The position numbers and the translations under genes were made by a program. A stretch of 64,000 nt of DNA from Ianthella basta (taxonomy: Eukaryota > Porifera > Demospongiae > Verongiida > Ianthellidae), in NCBI GenBank assembly GCA_964019415.1, contig OZ025872.1, forward strand, positions 4,153,875 to 4,217,874. Reading direction: 5' to 3'. Of the stretch, positions 47,224 to 56,830 are shown in pieces. Position 1 is the stretch's first letter. Each line of letters starts with the position of its first letter. Below the pieces are notes generated by a model. The model was given only the letters and a program-made list of their open reading frames with translations, did no database searches and was not told where the DNA came from.

Positions 47224-47322
47224 CTGCCCTGGGTGACTGGGAAGATCACGAAGTTGGGCAGTATGTGAACATAAGAGATCATCCATTTAAAGAAGGTAAT
47301 GGAGATGCTCACAGCTGCAGGG
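47224..47322 (+). other. possible exon copy 1, cut by MITE
   Basis: An open stretch after an AG acceptor reads LGDWEDHEVGQYVNIRDHPF and KEGNGDAHSC. It is homologous to 49424-49510. The ISL2EU-like MITE begins immediately after it. Confidence 0.35.
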
Positions 47323-47323
47323 C

Positions 47324-48046
47324 AATAGACCAGTTGCGTATAAGCGTTTAGGAATGCAGTACGTCATAATTGCCTATGACGTCATCACTGGTGGCAGTTT
47401 AATACATTGAAAAGATAGGGGAAAAGGTGTTGCACCGGCAGCCTCGAGCGCTTCGTGCCGAATGTCCCCATTTAGATGGCTCAGCTGAATGGTTCGCACG
47501 AGTACGCACCTGTGGGTCGTTGATTGAGGTTGATACGACCTATGGTCGCCGAGATCGAGACTCATAAAGGGACACTCGCCGACAAAAATGTGGCGAACGA
47601 TACTTCTCTACAGGATTTTTCGACACTCCTACACACAGAATAGCTTCTCCTTGAACTACCACCTACAAATTATCAAAGTTAGCTACAGGTAGCGATGGTA
47701 ACGCAAGGGTGCGGGTCATAGCCTTGCCTGCTTTCGCCGAAATCGTGTCAAGAAGTCTTCGCTCACCACATTCTGGTCGCTCCTGTCGGCGAATCCCCCT
47801 TCACGAGTCTCGATCTCGGCAACCGTACGCCTTAGCAACTTCAATCAACGACGGTCAGGTGCGTACTCGTGCGAACCATTCAGCTGAGCCATCTAAATGG
47901 GAACATTCGGCACAAAGCGCTCGAGGCTGCCGGTGCAACACATTTCTCCCTATCTTTTCAATGTATTAAACTGCCACCAGTGATGACGTCATATGCAATT
48001 ATCGTCTTAACCACAACATTCCTGAGTTACGCGCAACCGGTCTATT
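47324..48046. mobile_element. ISL2EU-related long-TIR MITE, 723 bp
   Basis: The ends are AATAGACCAGTTGCGTATAA and the inverted form of AATAGACCGGTTGCGCGTAA, matching the AATAGACCGATTGCATAATA ends of the 34975-39090 transposon. The arms are very long: about 250 bp at each side (47324-47580 and 47780-48046) are imperfect inverted copies, including TGACGTCAT, AAACTGCCACCAGTGATGAC and GAGCGC. The central ~200 bp are unique. There are no transposase remnants. Confidence 0.8.
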
Positions 48047-48800
48047 CTTCTACAGACAGAGCTAGTTATGTAATAATTATTAACAGATTATATGCTCAAA
48101 AGCTTGCTGTATAGTGACAGATGAACAGTGCAAGTAGGTAGGTATATACCATATAGTGCTTCTACTTCAAGGTCTGTACAGGTTCTAGATAATAATATAA
48201 TTATTGTTCACTTCATATAATTATTGCTTACTGCATGTATGTGCGATGTGATGGATTGCCATGGTGGTCTATTTTGACTTATGCACGTACAAAAGGTGAC
48301 TGAGAAGAGCAAGGTCAAGCGGTGTGGCATCTTATTTTTACATGCATCCGTAGCTTTGGTAGCCCATAATCTGGCAGTATTTTTGCCCGAGAGAGGTGCT
48401 TTTCAACAATTGAACAATAATGAGAGCCATGTAGGTCTATAGCAGTGTAGCCCCCTAGCTTAGGCTAACTGTCTATGATAGTTGCTTGACAATGTGAATC
48501 CATGTGGAACCAACTGCAATTCAGCAATAGATCTCAGAATGGTATTATACTTTCATTTTTCCTCTCTGTACCAGGTTGGTGGTGCACTATATAGGAGTTC
48601 TCTAGCTTATACAGTTCACACATATAGCTATAGTGTGGATCACAGTGTGCTCGATGTAGCATGCAAAGAGGCTTACGTGTTGTGCTATATACAATCAAGC
48701 AAATTTGCAAGCAACTCGCAGTGTTTGCACACTTCCCTAGAAGTGAATGAGTGGGTGTTCATTGTCTGAGTCCCGCAAATTGCACATCATTGCATTGTTG
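48047..48800. other. no gene seen
   Basis: AT-rich inner part of the large inverted-repeat element; open frames (for example 48482-48769) have no recognisable motif. Confidence 0.4.
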
Positions 48801-48859
48801 GATTTAACTACTGCACTTAGTTCACACGGTGCTGTATGTAATGTAAGTAACAAATAATA

Positions 48860-49033
48860 CAGCGGGCTCTGATTTATCTGACATCATCTGTTCCCTCAAA
48901 ACTTGTCGGATATATCAGATGTCACATGAAAAAGTATCTATACAATAGAATGTAGCACTTCTGTTCCTCAGTCTTTCGGTCGGATAAATCAGGTTTCCGG
49001 ATAAGTAGATGTCGGATAAACCAGAGCTCACTG
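48860..49033. mobile_element. pogo/Tc1-like MITE, 174 bp
   Basis: Terminal inverted repeats of about 24 bp (CAGCGGGCTCTGATTTATCT / mirrored at 49010-49033), flanked by TA on both sides. It is inserted right at the outer end of the 48858 inverted repeat. It is a different family from 18998-19173 but of similar architecture. Confidence 0.85.
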
Positions 49034-49079
49034 TACTGTATTATTACTCTGAAAATGTCCATTATTGCATCTGATTATC

Positions 49080-49406
49080 CAGTGGCGTAGGAAGCGGGGG
49101 GGCGCGGGGGGCTGGCGCCCCCCTGAACGCCAGAAATGGGGGGCTGTGCCCCCCTAAAAATATGCCAAATTGTTTTATAACTTGCCCCATTTAGTCACTA
49201 TTCTGTTGTACTGGACTGAATTCTGAACTTGTAGAATGCCCGGCAGTATAGTCTCGCTTATCTAGCCAGTCCAGCCCCTAGTGCACGTCCCGCACAACAA
49301 TCCTACTCCATTTTGTATTGCGCAAGGGGCAGGTGTTGCGCAATAACTGAAAGAATTTTCCTAGCACTACAGCCCCCCTTTACTGAAACTTCTTCCTACG
49401 CCCCTG
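49080..49406. mobile_element. 327-bp MITE with TTATC target duplication
   Basis: The ends CAGTGGCGTAGGAAG and CTTCCTACGCCCCTG are inverted repeats with one mismatch. TTATC occurs immediately before (49075-49079) and after (49407-49411), a 5-bp target duplication. GC-rich subterminal hairpins (GGGGGGCTGGCGCCCCCC) are present. The superfamily is uncertain: the ends look hAT-like but an 8-bp duplication is absent. Confidence 0.75.
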
Positions 49407-49423
49407 TTATCTCAGTCATGTAG

Positions 49424-49510
49424 ACTGCCTGGAGAGATGGGTGGACAGGATATGAGGTTGGGAAGCATAAAAGTGTGAAAGACTACCGGCCCAAAGGAAG
49501 TGACTGCAAA
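49424..49510 (+). other. possible exon copy 2
   Basis: After acceptor tcatgtag: TAWRDGWTGYEVGKHKSVKD then YRPKGSDCK-stop. It is homologous in DNA and peptide (W..hEVG....V.D) to 47224-47322, including the intron side. The family is unknown. Confidence 0.35.
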
Positions 49511-50058
49511 TGACCGCTAGACAGTCCTTTTGTAAACTATACAGTCTAAACAATGAGTGTCCAACCCTTTCATAACATGATGTACAGACATTTCCAAATT
49601 ATAATATGAAATTTATATATTGTATGAACAGAAGTCCGTATCCACCAGAGCCGATGCTCTGTTGCACTGTACTGCTACATAATATTGGGCACACGAATAC
49701 ACGGTTGAAACCTAAGATGATCACTGCATGCTCTAAGCAGCCATCTCCAAACAGCCAGCCTCACCGGCACCATGCAGGCTGCTACAATAATTATGCAGGA
49801 ATCAGGGCATGAACATGCATGCCCAGGCACGCCCAAACAAGTATAATACAAACAATGACAATGCGCACGGAATATTTCTGTGTAGCTACTTATTCCAAGA
49901 ACAGTGCATTCTTAGGCACAAATTCCTTGACCTAGAGACGCCTTATATAAGTAGCCAGCGCATTTATTAAGTAACTAAGCGAAGTGAGAGTGAAAGAAGA
50001 ATTGAATCACACGAGTGCTTGTCTTGGATAAACGCTTCATCAAGGACATGTGTTGCCG
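49511..50058. other. no gene seen; upstream of APH-like gene
   Basis: Presumed promoter and 5' UTR region of the gene starting at 50059. No recognisable TATA arrangement. Confidence 0.35.
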
Positions 50059-50201
50059 ATGGCTATGGCTGATGGTAGCTCACCTATTGACCGACTCGTA
50101 GCACAGCTGTCCAGGAACAGCGGGAGCCTAAGGACTCTCAGGAACAAAGTAGGGCTCAACCCCGCAGTGGATGCAAACTTGGTAGTAACGCCACTGAGCA
50201 G
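50059..50201 (+). CDS. APH-domain (ACAD10/11-like) gene A, exon 1
   Basis: The start ATG (gccgATGGCTATGG) opens MAMADGSSPIDRLVAQLSRN and ends NLVVTPLS, phase 2, donor gtaaat. The end is homologous to the end of gene B exon 1 (61528-61658), EIVTTPLSR, with the same phase. The 4.8-kb intron that follows contains two RLE retroelement copies. Confidence 0.6.
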
Positions 50202-50779
50202 GTAAATAGCTACCTACTAGTAACTATACGCACGCCCGCACAATTTTTTTATTATAACACAGCTAGCCGCATCTTGTAGTGACAGAACCTTTCTACGGTA
50301 GCTATTTTCTATTTTGTGGACGGCCTCTCGGGAGCATACAAAAATAGGAACTGCATAGCGCTACCATTTTAATACCTAAACTACGGACGTCGAAAGGGAG
50401 CTCACATAGTAAGGTTCTGGAAACTAACGATAGTAAAAGTGAGTCATACAGTATACAGGTAGAAGATATAGATAAACTTGAAAGTGAGAAGGCTAAGCCA
50501 AACATTATAGACACGGATTATTAGCGTTGGAAGTTAAGCACCATTTACATGTACATTGCAAAAGGCTACTAGAAAAGATCCTGCGCTACGGGAAACTCCT
50601 GCTACCTCCCCCGATGGAGAAGAAGAACATCTAGCACTCTCCGACCCGCCTATTTACCACTGGGCGCGAGCGTACTAGCTACCAACGAAATTATGTGATT
50701 CATTCATTCATACTTTATGTAGAATGCGACACAATCAATTAAGTCTGTATATTACATTGCACAGATTATTGTGGCGGGT

Positions 50780-53700
50780 ATATTATTATTATTATTATTA
50801 TCTATAATTGTACAATACAGTGGTGATAAAACATAATGTATAAAGGGTCACTTTATTATAATAGTAATAATAAATGATAATAATGATAATTATGATTATA
50901 AGACAAAAAGACACAGATACGCATTACATTAATTGAACAATCATACTGATGAATTAAATCAAATAAAATCAATCAAATCACATCAATTAAATCAATCAAT
51001 CAATCAATAGACTGGAGTCCTGGCAGCTCCAACGTGCTCTGCACAGAGGCAGAGTTCCCCATCTGGATAGCCACGGATAGTCGCTGGAGCAGGTACGTAA
51101 AAGACTGAGGCTCCCCTGTGGTTGCCTTCAGCCTGCGGCCTAGGTTTCGGAGGAAACTCAATGAATCTGGACCAATTGTGCCGCAGGTTTCCACTGCGAT
51201 GGGCTGGAATACATAGGACCTGTCAAGGTGGGCGTACTTGCTTTGCTTGTTCTTCTCTGCTGTGGCTGCAGCCCCTCCCGCTTCCCTGGACGATCCCCGA
51301 ATGCGGGAGTCACAAAAGGAGTCCACGCATGTTGCGTCCCACACAAGGAATTTTCCCTCCGTCCATGGAATGAGGGTAACACCATCTGGGCGCTTCCCAT
51401 CAGCTCTGTAAAGGCCAGATGGTTCAAGTCTGCTGGGGATGTTGGCTGAAGCTAACGAGTGGTAGATGGTGTTATTCAGCATCTGATGGCGGGGGATTCT
51501 GCCTTGGCTCATCCTGCAGCTCAGACCATGAAGGCCGAGCTTGTCGACAGGTCCTCCACAGAAGCTGCAGGAGTGGGGTAGGCATATGGAGGCGCCCACT
51601 CTGAGACCAATGGCAATACGGATAGCCTCGTTGGGCATGCGAAGACCCAGTGAGGAGATAGGTGGTGCGTTCAACCATGCTCCAGACTCGAATGACCCGG
51701 CACCAAGCAGCCGTGATCTTGAGATTTCATTGGTGCAGTGCTCCAGAAGGGTGTCAAATGTGTGCTGGACTACAGGCCTGTCCCAGGATTTCTGGCGATT
51801 TACGGCAGAAGGGACCGGTGTGTCTTCAGGCAGTGCCTGTTTCCATCTAGACAGAGCCAGGTCCCTGTCGAGGTATGGGGTAGATGACAGGTGGTCGGGG
51901 AGAAGCTCCTGCATTAGGTCTGAGGCCCCACCAGCAGATGCCAAAAAGGCAGATGGTGCAAGAGTGGAGGCACTTCGAAACCCAAGGCCACCTGATTTCA
52001 CAGGGAGGGTTGCCTGGAGCCATGAGTCTCCCTGATCAAAATCAATGTTGGTGATCCTCGAAACAATGGACTCCAGAAGGTGGTCCCAAGACTCAAGGAG
52101 TTGGGACAAAAAGGCTGGTGACGTTCATAAGATGTGCAAGAACTTCGGGATGGAAAGGGAGTGTCGCAGGATAGTGATGGCATCGTGCATTTGGTGGTGG
52201 CAAAGTCGTTCCCCCATCACTTTCAACTGGCGACATTGTTCCTCAATGCAAGCCTGCAGTGCCTCCTTCCCTAGGGGAGAACCCAACAAGATGGCATGGG
52301 AGGCATGAACATACTGCAGACCTGGAAAAGCCGACAGAACAGGGCTGACTGAGGACTCACTGTGAGACAGCACTTCAGACTTGTCTACATTTAGGAATAG
52401 CCCTAATGCCTTCCCCTGATTCTCAATTTTCAATAGGTCTGATTCGATGTCCTCAAAACTCCTGCCAATTGTGCCGTCGTCAAGGTAGAACACTGTGAAT
52501 TCCGATGACGGGCTGGATACCAGGTTGTGAATACCCAGGCAAAACAGCATTGGGCCCAGGGGGTCCCCCTGCTGTATGCTCTCAGCAGACGACACTTGCA
52601 CATCGTTCCACAAAAGGATGGAAGGAGAACTGTATGCTGAGTGGACGAAAGGCAGCAGATCTGGGATGTGGTCCTTGACAGCTCTCAGCATTTTGTCCCG
52701 ACGTAAAGAGTTGAATGCATTCTTAAAATCTACTTTTACCATGGCTTGGTGGGGGGGTAGGTGATTCAAGTAAATTCGGCTGGCATGGACAGCTGCCTCG
52801 ATGCCGCCCGCGACTCCAAAACCCAGCTGGCGGGGTGCCAGCATCTGGGGAATGGATTCGAGGGCATGTAGGCTGGCACATTTTGAGGCAAGTCTTCTCA
52901 GAATGCAACCTACTGCAATTGGGCGAATACCACCACTTTTCTTAGTTAGGGCAGTCAGATTTGCTCCAAAGAAGAGGGGACGGATAGAGGTGGGGGTTCT
53001 GCCTTCAAGAATCAGTGTGGTAAGGCCTACTAGGGCTGTTAAGAGAGATGCACCCCCATCACCTGCTGATGGACTTGTAAGGTCTTTGAGATGTTGAGGG
53101 AGTAGGCCATCAAAGCCCCCACTCGATCCTTTGGGGAAGGATGAGATTACCTTCATGATGACTTGGGTATCAACGGTGAAAGCAAGTGGTGATGTGTGTT
53201 CCAAGGAAGGGATGTCAGAGTCAGGCGGTGGCAGGGGATGCTTAGCTTTGAGGGCTTGTAGGGTCTCACTACTGGGTTCTGCAATAGCATCCTCACTGCA
53301 AGCCAGCCGGACAGCCCCTCGGTAATCACCCTCTTCCAGTTTACTGGAGACCCTGGAGGCCAGTTGCTCCATCTGGTTGTGCTTTTTGGGTGGTCTCACT
53401 CGCTGAGGAGGCCGAGTAGCAGGTGTCTCGGTGGACGGTTCCTGGGTCGCCTGCTTGTTGATCAGGGTTGCCAAACTCCAGCGCTTACCCCCTCTGGCAG
53501 GTGTTTGCAGACATTTCTTGGAAAAGGAGAGCAATCCCACCAAAGAGGACACATCGTTTCTAGAGACGACCTACTTAATCACACTGGCCAGCCTTCGCGC
53601 GACAGTCACTCTAGAGAGCCGAGGTATTCGCTTCACAGTCCTAATCGGCGAGCTAAGGTGTGAAATCAGGGATTCAATTTCAGCTTGTGTAGAGATATCA

Positions 53701-54011
53701 AGTTGTTGATCACTGGCTAATTGATGAACGGTTTCTGGTGGTGGAACGGTGTCCGGTTGTAGATCAACGGCAGGCTGGTGATCGATAGCGCCATTCACAG
53801 CAGATCGTTGACCCACCTCAGGCTTGTTCATACATCGATTGGGCTGGGATGTGGACGGCCAGCAATCTACACAAAGTCTGCCATTCTTCACGCACAGGCA
53901 TCTGACACATCGGCCATTCTTCATGCAGGGGCAGCACCGTGAATTGGACTGAGATTGACAGAGCGGTGCTGCCGCCATTTTTGCCGCCATTATTCATACA
54001 GTCTCAGTCAT
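50780..54011 (-). mobile_element. RLE-type non-LTR retrotransposon R1, nearly full length
   Basis: One coding frame (51000-53990, minus) with a 3' tail reaching a (TTA)n stretch at 50780-50801. Immediately 5' is another (ATT)n stretch (54012-54043). Flanking TAA-type microsatellite on both sides suggests insertion into such a repeat, as known for Dong/R4-like elements. It sits in intron 1 of gene A, antisense to it. Confidence 0.75.
51000..53990 (-). pseudogene. R1 polyprotein: Cys-rich N-terminus, RT, restriction-like endonuclease; two nonsense codons
   Basis: 997 codons in one frame, broken only by TAG at 53571-53573 and TGA at 52125-52127. The N-terminus has a duplicated Cys motif (CCPCMKNGRC, CLCVKNGRLCVDC). 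The central RT has IRPIAVG, VKVDFKNAFNSL, IQQGDPLGPMLF and FYLDDGTIG. The C-terminal zinc knuckle CSFCGGPVDKLGLHGLSC is followed by RH and by KRPDGV...FLVWDATC (PD-x15-D), the layout of R2/R4-type endonucleases. LHIL-stop-TSPAF fits CGA to TGA decay. Confidence 0.85.
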
Positions 54012-54043
54012 GTTATTATTATTACTATTATTATTATTATTAA
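54012..54043. repeat. (ATT)n between R1 and fragment R3
   Basis: TTATTATTATTACTATTATT-type repeat marking the junction of two retroelement insertions. Confidence 0.8.
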
Positions 54044-54049
54044 TGAAAT

Positions 54050-54749
54050 ACTGAAATTGAATAAGTGTTCATAATGAAATAACAGTAATTATGTAAATTG
54101 ATAATTGAATGAATAATAAAATAAAATTACTAATTAATAATAATAAATGATGCTACAATATTACTAATAATATGGATAAGTAAATAAGAGACAACTGAAG
54201 CAGAAACTATTAAGAACATGCAGCCTAGTCATCATTAGCAGCGGGGGAATAAGCCCCGCAAATGGGAAAATGCAATCTAGTCAATGTCGCTGGCAGGGAG
54301 TGATCCCAACATGGAGGCCGCATTGCCCACTTGGATGGCAACGGAGAGACGCTGGAGCAGGTAGGCAAATGAACTGGGCTCTCCAGTTACAGACCTGAGG
54401 CGTTTACCGAGGTTTCAGAGAAAAGACATGGACTCAGGCCCGACTGTTCCACAGGTTTCAAAGGCTACAGGCTGGAACAGGTAGGCGTGATATAAATGGG
54501 CATACTTCTTAGCCTTCCCAGACTCGGCAAGTGCAGTGGCTCCACCAGCCTCTCTGGCTGTAGTTGGCTTGTGAGAGTCACAAAAGGTGTCTACACATGT
54601 GGCGTCCCACACAAGGAATCTTCCGTTGGACCAGGGTACCATTGTCACTCCGTCTGGGCGTTTGCCGTCTTCCCGGAACAGATTGGATGACCAAATTCAT
54701 CTACAGGATGACCGCAGGAGCTGCAGGGGTGTGGTAGACAAATGGGAGC
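54050..54749 (-). pseudogene. RLE retrotransposon fragment R3 (3' end, internally deleted)
   Basis: The minus strand encodes APICLPHPCSSCGHPVDEFG, then, after loss of the zinc-knuckle end and about 60 residues relative to R1, GKRPDGVTMVPWSNGRFLVW and DATCVDTF. A TGA follows SMSFL where R1 has SFLRNLG. AT-rich 3' UTR follows to about 54050. It is bounded on its 5' side by (ATT)n at 54750-54781. Confidence 0.8.
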
Positions 54750-54781
54750 ATTATTATTATTATTATTACTATTATTATTAT
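54750..54781. repeat. (ATT)n at the 5' edge of R3
   Basis: Triplet repeat directly joined to the truncated retroelement end. Confidence 0.8.
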
Positions 54782-55044
54782 GCCACATGCCCTCAGGCAC
54801 TAGGGCCAAACTGCCCTGCGAGCAAAAAGAAGCAGCAAAGTAAACATCATAATAAGCATAATTATATAGTCATGTCAGTATTGTCAATTAATCAGTTCAA
54901 CAGTAATCAGTCTGGAAGGGTACTTGAAAGGGGTGTATGGCAGATAATTTACATAGTAGATTGTCGTTCAATGATGCCGCCATTTAGATGTCCATAATTA
55001 TACATGTTGTTGCTCTGCATGTGCATTTAAACATTCACGTACAG

Positions 55045-55153
55045 AAAGAAGAGGGATTGCTTAACATACAAGATCACGGACAGATCTACATACAGAGGAC
55101 AGTCATGGGTTGTGAAGTTCAATCTACGGGGCCACCATGACTTGTGGTACGAT
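55045..55153 (+). CDS. APH-domain gene A, exon 2
   Basis: 109 bp, phase 2 in and 0 out, acceptor cacgtacag and donor gtaagt. It encodes KKRDCLTYKITDRSTYRGQS then WVVKFNLRGHHDLWYD. Gene B has a matching exon (SPPLTYKISAA... WVVKFNPRGPVHPWYD), supporting a real coding exon. The VVKFN strand is consistent with a kinase-like N-lobe. Confidence 0.65.
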
Positions 55154-55265
55154 GTAAGTTATTCAAACAAGCCAGGCTCTTCTTGCAGCTAGCTAGCGAT
55201 TAGCAGTATTGTTAGCTAACTCTATATAGCCAGACCCTGTGTTCCGTGTACATATATACCTGCAG

Positions 55266-55394
55266 GTCAAACAGGAGTTCTCCATACTGAAAGACCTTCT
55301 ACCAGACATCCCTGTTCCTAAGCCCATATACTGCAGCACAAGTCATGATGAAAGGATTGTTGGAACAGAGTTCATTATCATGGAGTTCATTCAG
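55266..55394 (+). CDS. APH-domain gene A, exon 3
   Basis: 129 bp (43 codons, phase 0-0). EFSILKDLLPDIPVPKPIYC followed by GTEFIIMEFIQ is the hinge region of aminoglycoside-phosphotransferase-like kinases as found in ACAD10/ACAD11 (P-x-P-K-x-x-Y-C ... GTxFxxMEFxxG). The acceptor is acctgcag; the donor gttcaa is weak. Confidence 0.7.
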
Positions 55395-55539
55395 GTTCAA
55401 CTATAGCAGTACACATAATGCAAAATAATGCATAAAGGTTTGTATACACAGTCTGTTCTCTACAGAGTCTATATATAGTCTATTCTCTCGGCAAGCTTAA
55501 GCTGTAGTGTGTACATTTGATATTATGAATATGGTATAG

Positions 55540-55698
55540 GGTGCCAGTTTTGAGTCTGCCTCTGAGATTCCATTGGGCAAAGAAAGGAAAGTGTGCAGCT
55601 CAGCATTAAAGGCCATGGCCAATGTGCACTACTGGCACTGGACAGAAAATGACAGAAAGGATGACTTCACAGACTCCAGTGATTTTTGGGCCGAGCAG
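55540..55698 (+). CDS. APH-domain gene A, exon 4
   Basis: 159 bp (53 codons, phase 0-0). It starts GASFESASEIPLGKERKVCS, completing the MEFIQ-GASF hinge, then ALKAMANVHYWHW and a DFWAEQ end with donor gtgagg. The catalytic HxDxxxxN and IDW motifs of active APH enzymes are not in these exons, so the protein may lack them or the exons are unseen. Confidence 0.65.
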
Positions 55699-55854
55699 GT
55701 GAGGAGAGAAACATGCATAACTGGCTTAATAATAGTATCAAATGCATGGCCAGAAGCAAGGGTACATCCATGGGCTGTGTACATTCATTTGTATACTTGC
55801 ATGCAGGTATGAATGTGAAGCTGCATACATGTATACACTGCTACCATTACAATC

Positions 55855-55980
55855 CTCAGAATCAAACATGGAAGGGCAACTACGTACCATTCTCTGGTGA
55901 CAGAAAGACAAAAGACTTGTTTGCAGTCATGGAACAAAGCAGGGGACAAAGAGGACGCAGCACAAGTATGAGCACCTGAA
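55855..55980 (+). CDS. APH-domain gene A, possible last exon
   Basis: After acceptor acaatcctcag, phase 0: NQTWKGNYVPFSGDRKTKDL then FAVMEQSRGQRG and a TGA near 55978. This fits the WxxNYxxF...DL stretch that follows in ACAD10/11-like APH domains, but no catalytic loop is present, suggesting a truncated or non-catalytic protein. Confidence 0.45.
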
Positions 55981-56158
55981 GAATGCAAGCAATCTTTGCT
56001 TACAAATAGCCCTACACACACTATTCTACACGGTTCAATCTGCAGGCACAGTTCATAGTGACTTGGACATCTACAATTTCATTTTGATGAAAAGGTATTG
56101 TTGAAGGCCATTGATGTCTGTATCTTGGAACCTCATTACATTTAACTTTATGTATTAG

Positions 56159-56274
56159 TTATAACACCTCCTTTTCGGGATGTCGCCGATTTATAAGCAC
56201 TCCCCCCTCGGGCGCTTCGCGCCCTCGGGCCTCGTGCTTATAAATCAGCGACATCCCTCAAGGAGGTGTTATAA
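56159..56274. mobile_element. 116-bp fully palindromic element
   Basis: Both ends read TTATAACACCTCCTT in inverted orientation and almost the whole length pairs (GGGATGTCGC, GATTTATAAGCAC). The apex is GGGCGCTTCGCGCCC. The apex and its CTCG flanks recur in a second palindrome at 63510-63623. Confidence 0.8.
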
Positions 56275-56830
56275 GTGATTTATTTGCCGAACAAGGGAAC
56301 GTGGGTGAACGTTAATTGGTTTCTAGCTTACCAAATAAGGAAAGCATTAGGGGAGCGCGGGCGAATCCAATGCATTTTCATTCTTTAGGAGAGCTAACTA
56401 GCTAGGAGCCAAGCGAGTCAGGCAGAAGCGTCGGTACGCTACACCTTCGGAAACCTCTTCCTCTACGGAGGAGACTTCTTGCCCTGTTCCTGCAACGCGA
56501 GCGGAGGCGCAAACAAGACTTGGCTGGTGAATCGTGCGTCGGCGGAAGGTTAGCCCGACGGCATTGGAGGCGGAGGGAGCCAAGCTAGCTCAGAGGAATC
56601 TGGCGGCGGGACAGGACGGTGGATCGGTGATCAGCTGCGGCGGAACTGACTGTAATCTGAGTCTCTGCTCGTTCGTTAGCTAGCTACTTGAGATGTCTTT
56701 TCGCCGTGACCGGGTCCTCTCGTGCGGAAGAATCGGCCACCATCGACGCACAAATTTTGACAGCTGCAGTACGGTAGAACGGCAGTAATCAGTTTGCGCC
56801 ATTCTTCCAATAGGTATGCTAATGATGGAC
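56275..56830. other. no gene seen; GC-rich, TCGG-rich stretch
   Basis: A 56400-56700 stretch is richer in CG dinucleotides than its neighbours (gcgtcggtacgc, gacggcattggaggcgg), suggesting an unmethylated promoter or the 5' UTR of the retroelement that follows. Confidence 0.4.

Larger units (their letters stand above)
45226..48858. mobile_element. large inverted-repeat-bounded element with nested insertions
   Basis: 45226-45283 and 48801-48858 are inverted copies (~57 bp, few mismatches) beginning TTATTTGTT and including GTGTGAACTAAGTGCAGTAG. Just inside the right copy, TTAAATCCAACAATGCA recurs near 47033 as TTAAATCCAACCATGCA, so the minisatellite appears to have grown inside the left end. 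No transposase is seen; the element is non-autonomous, or the repeat is a relic. Confidence 0.55.
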
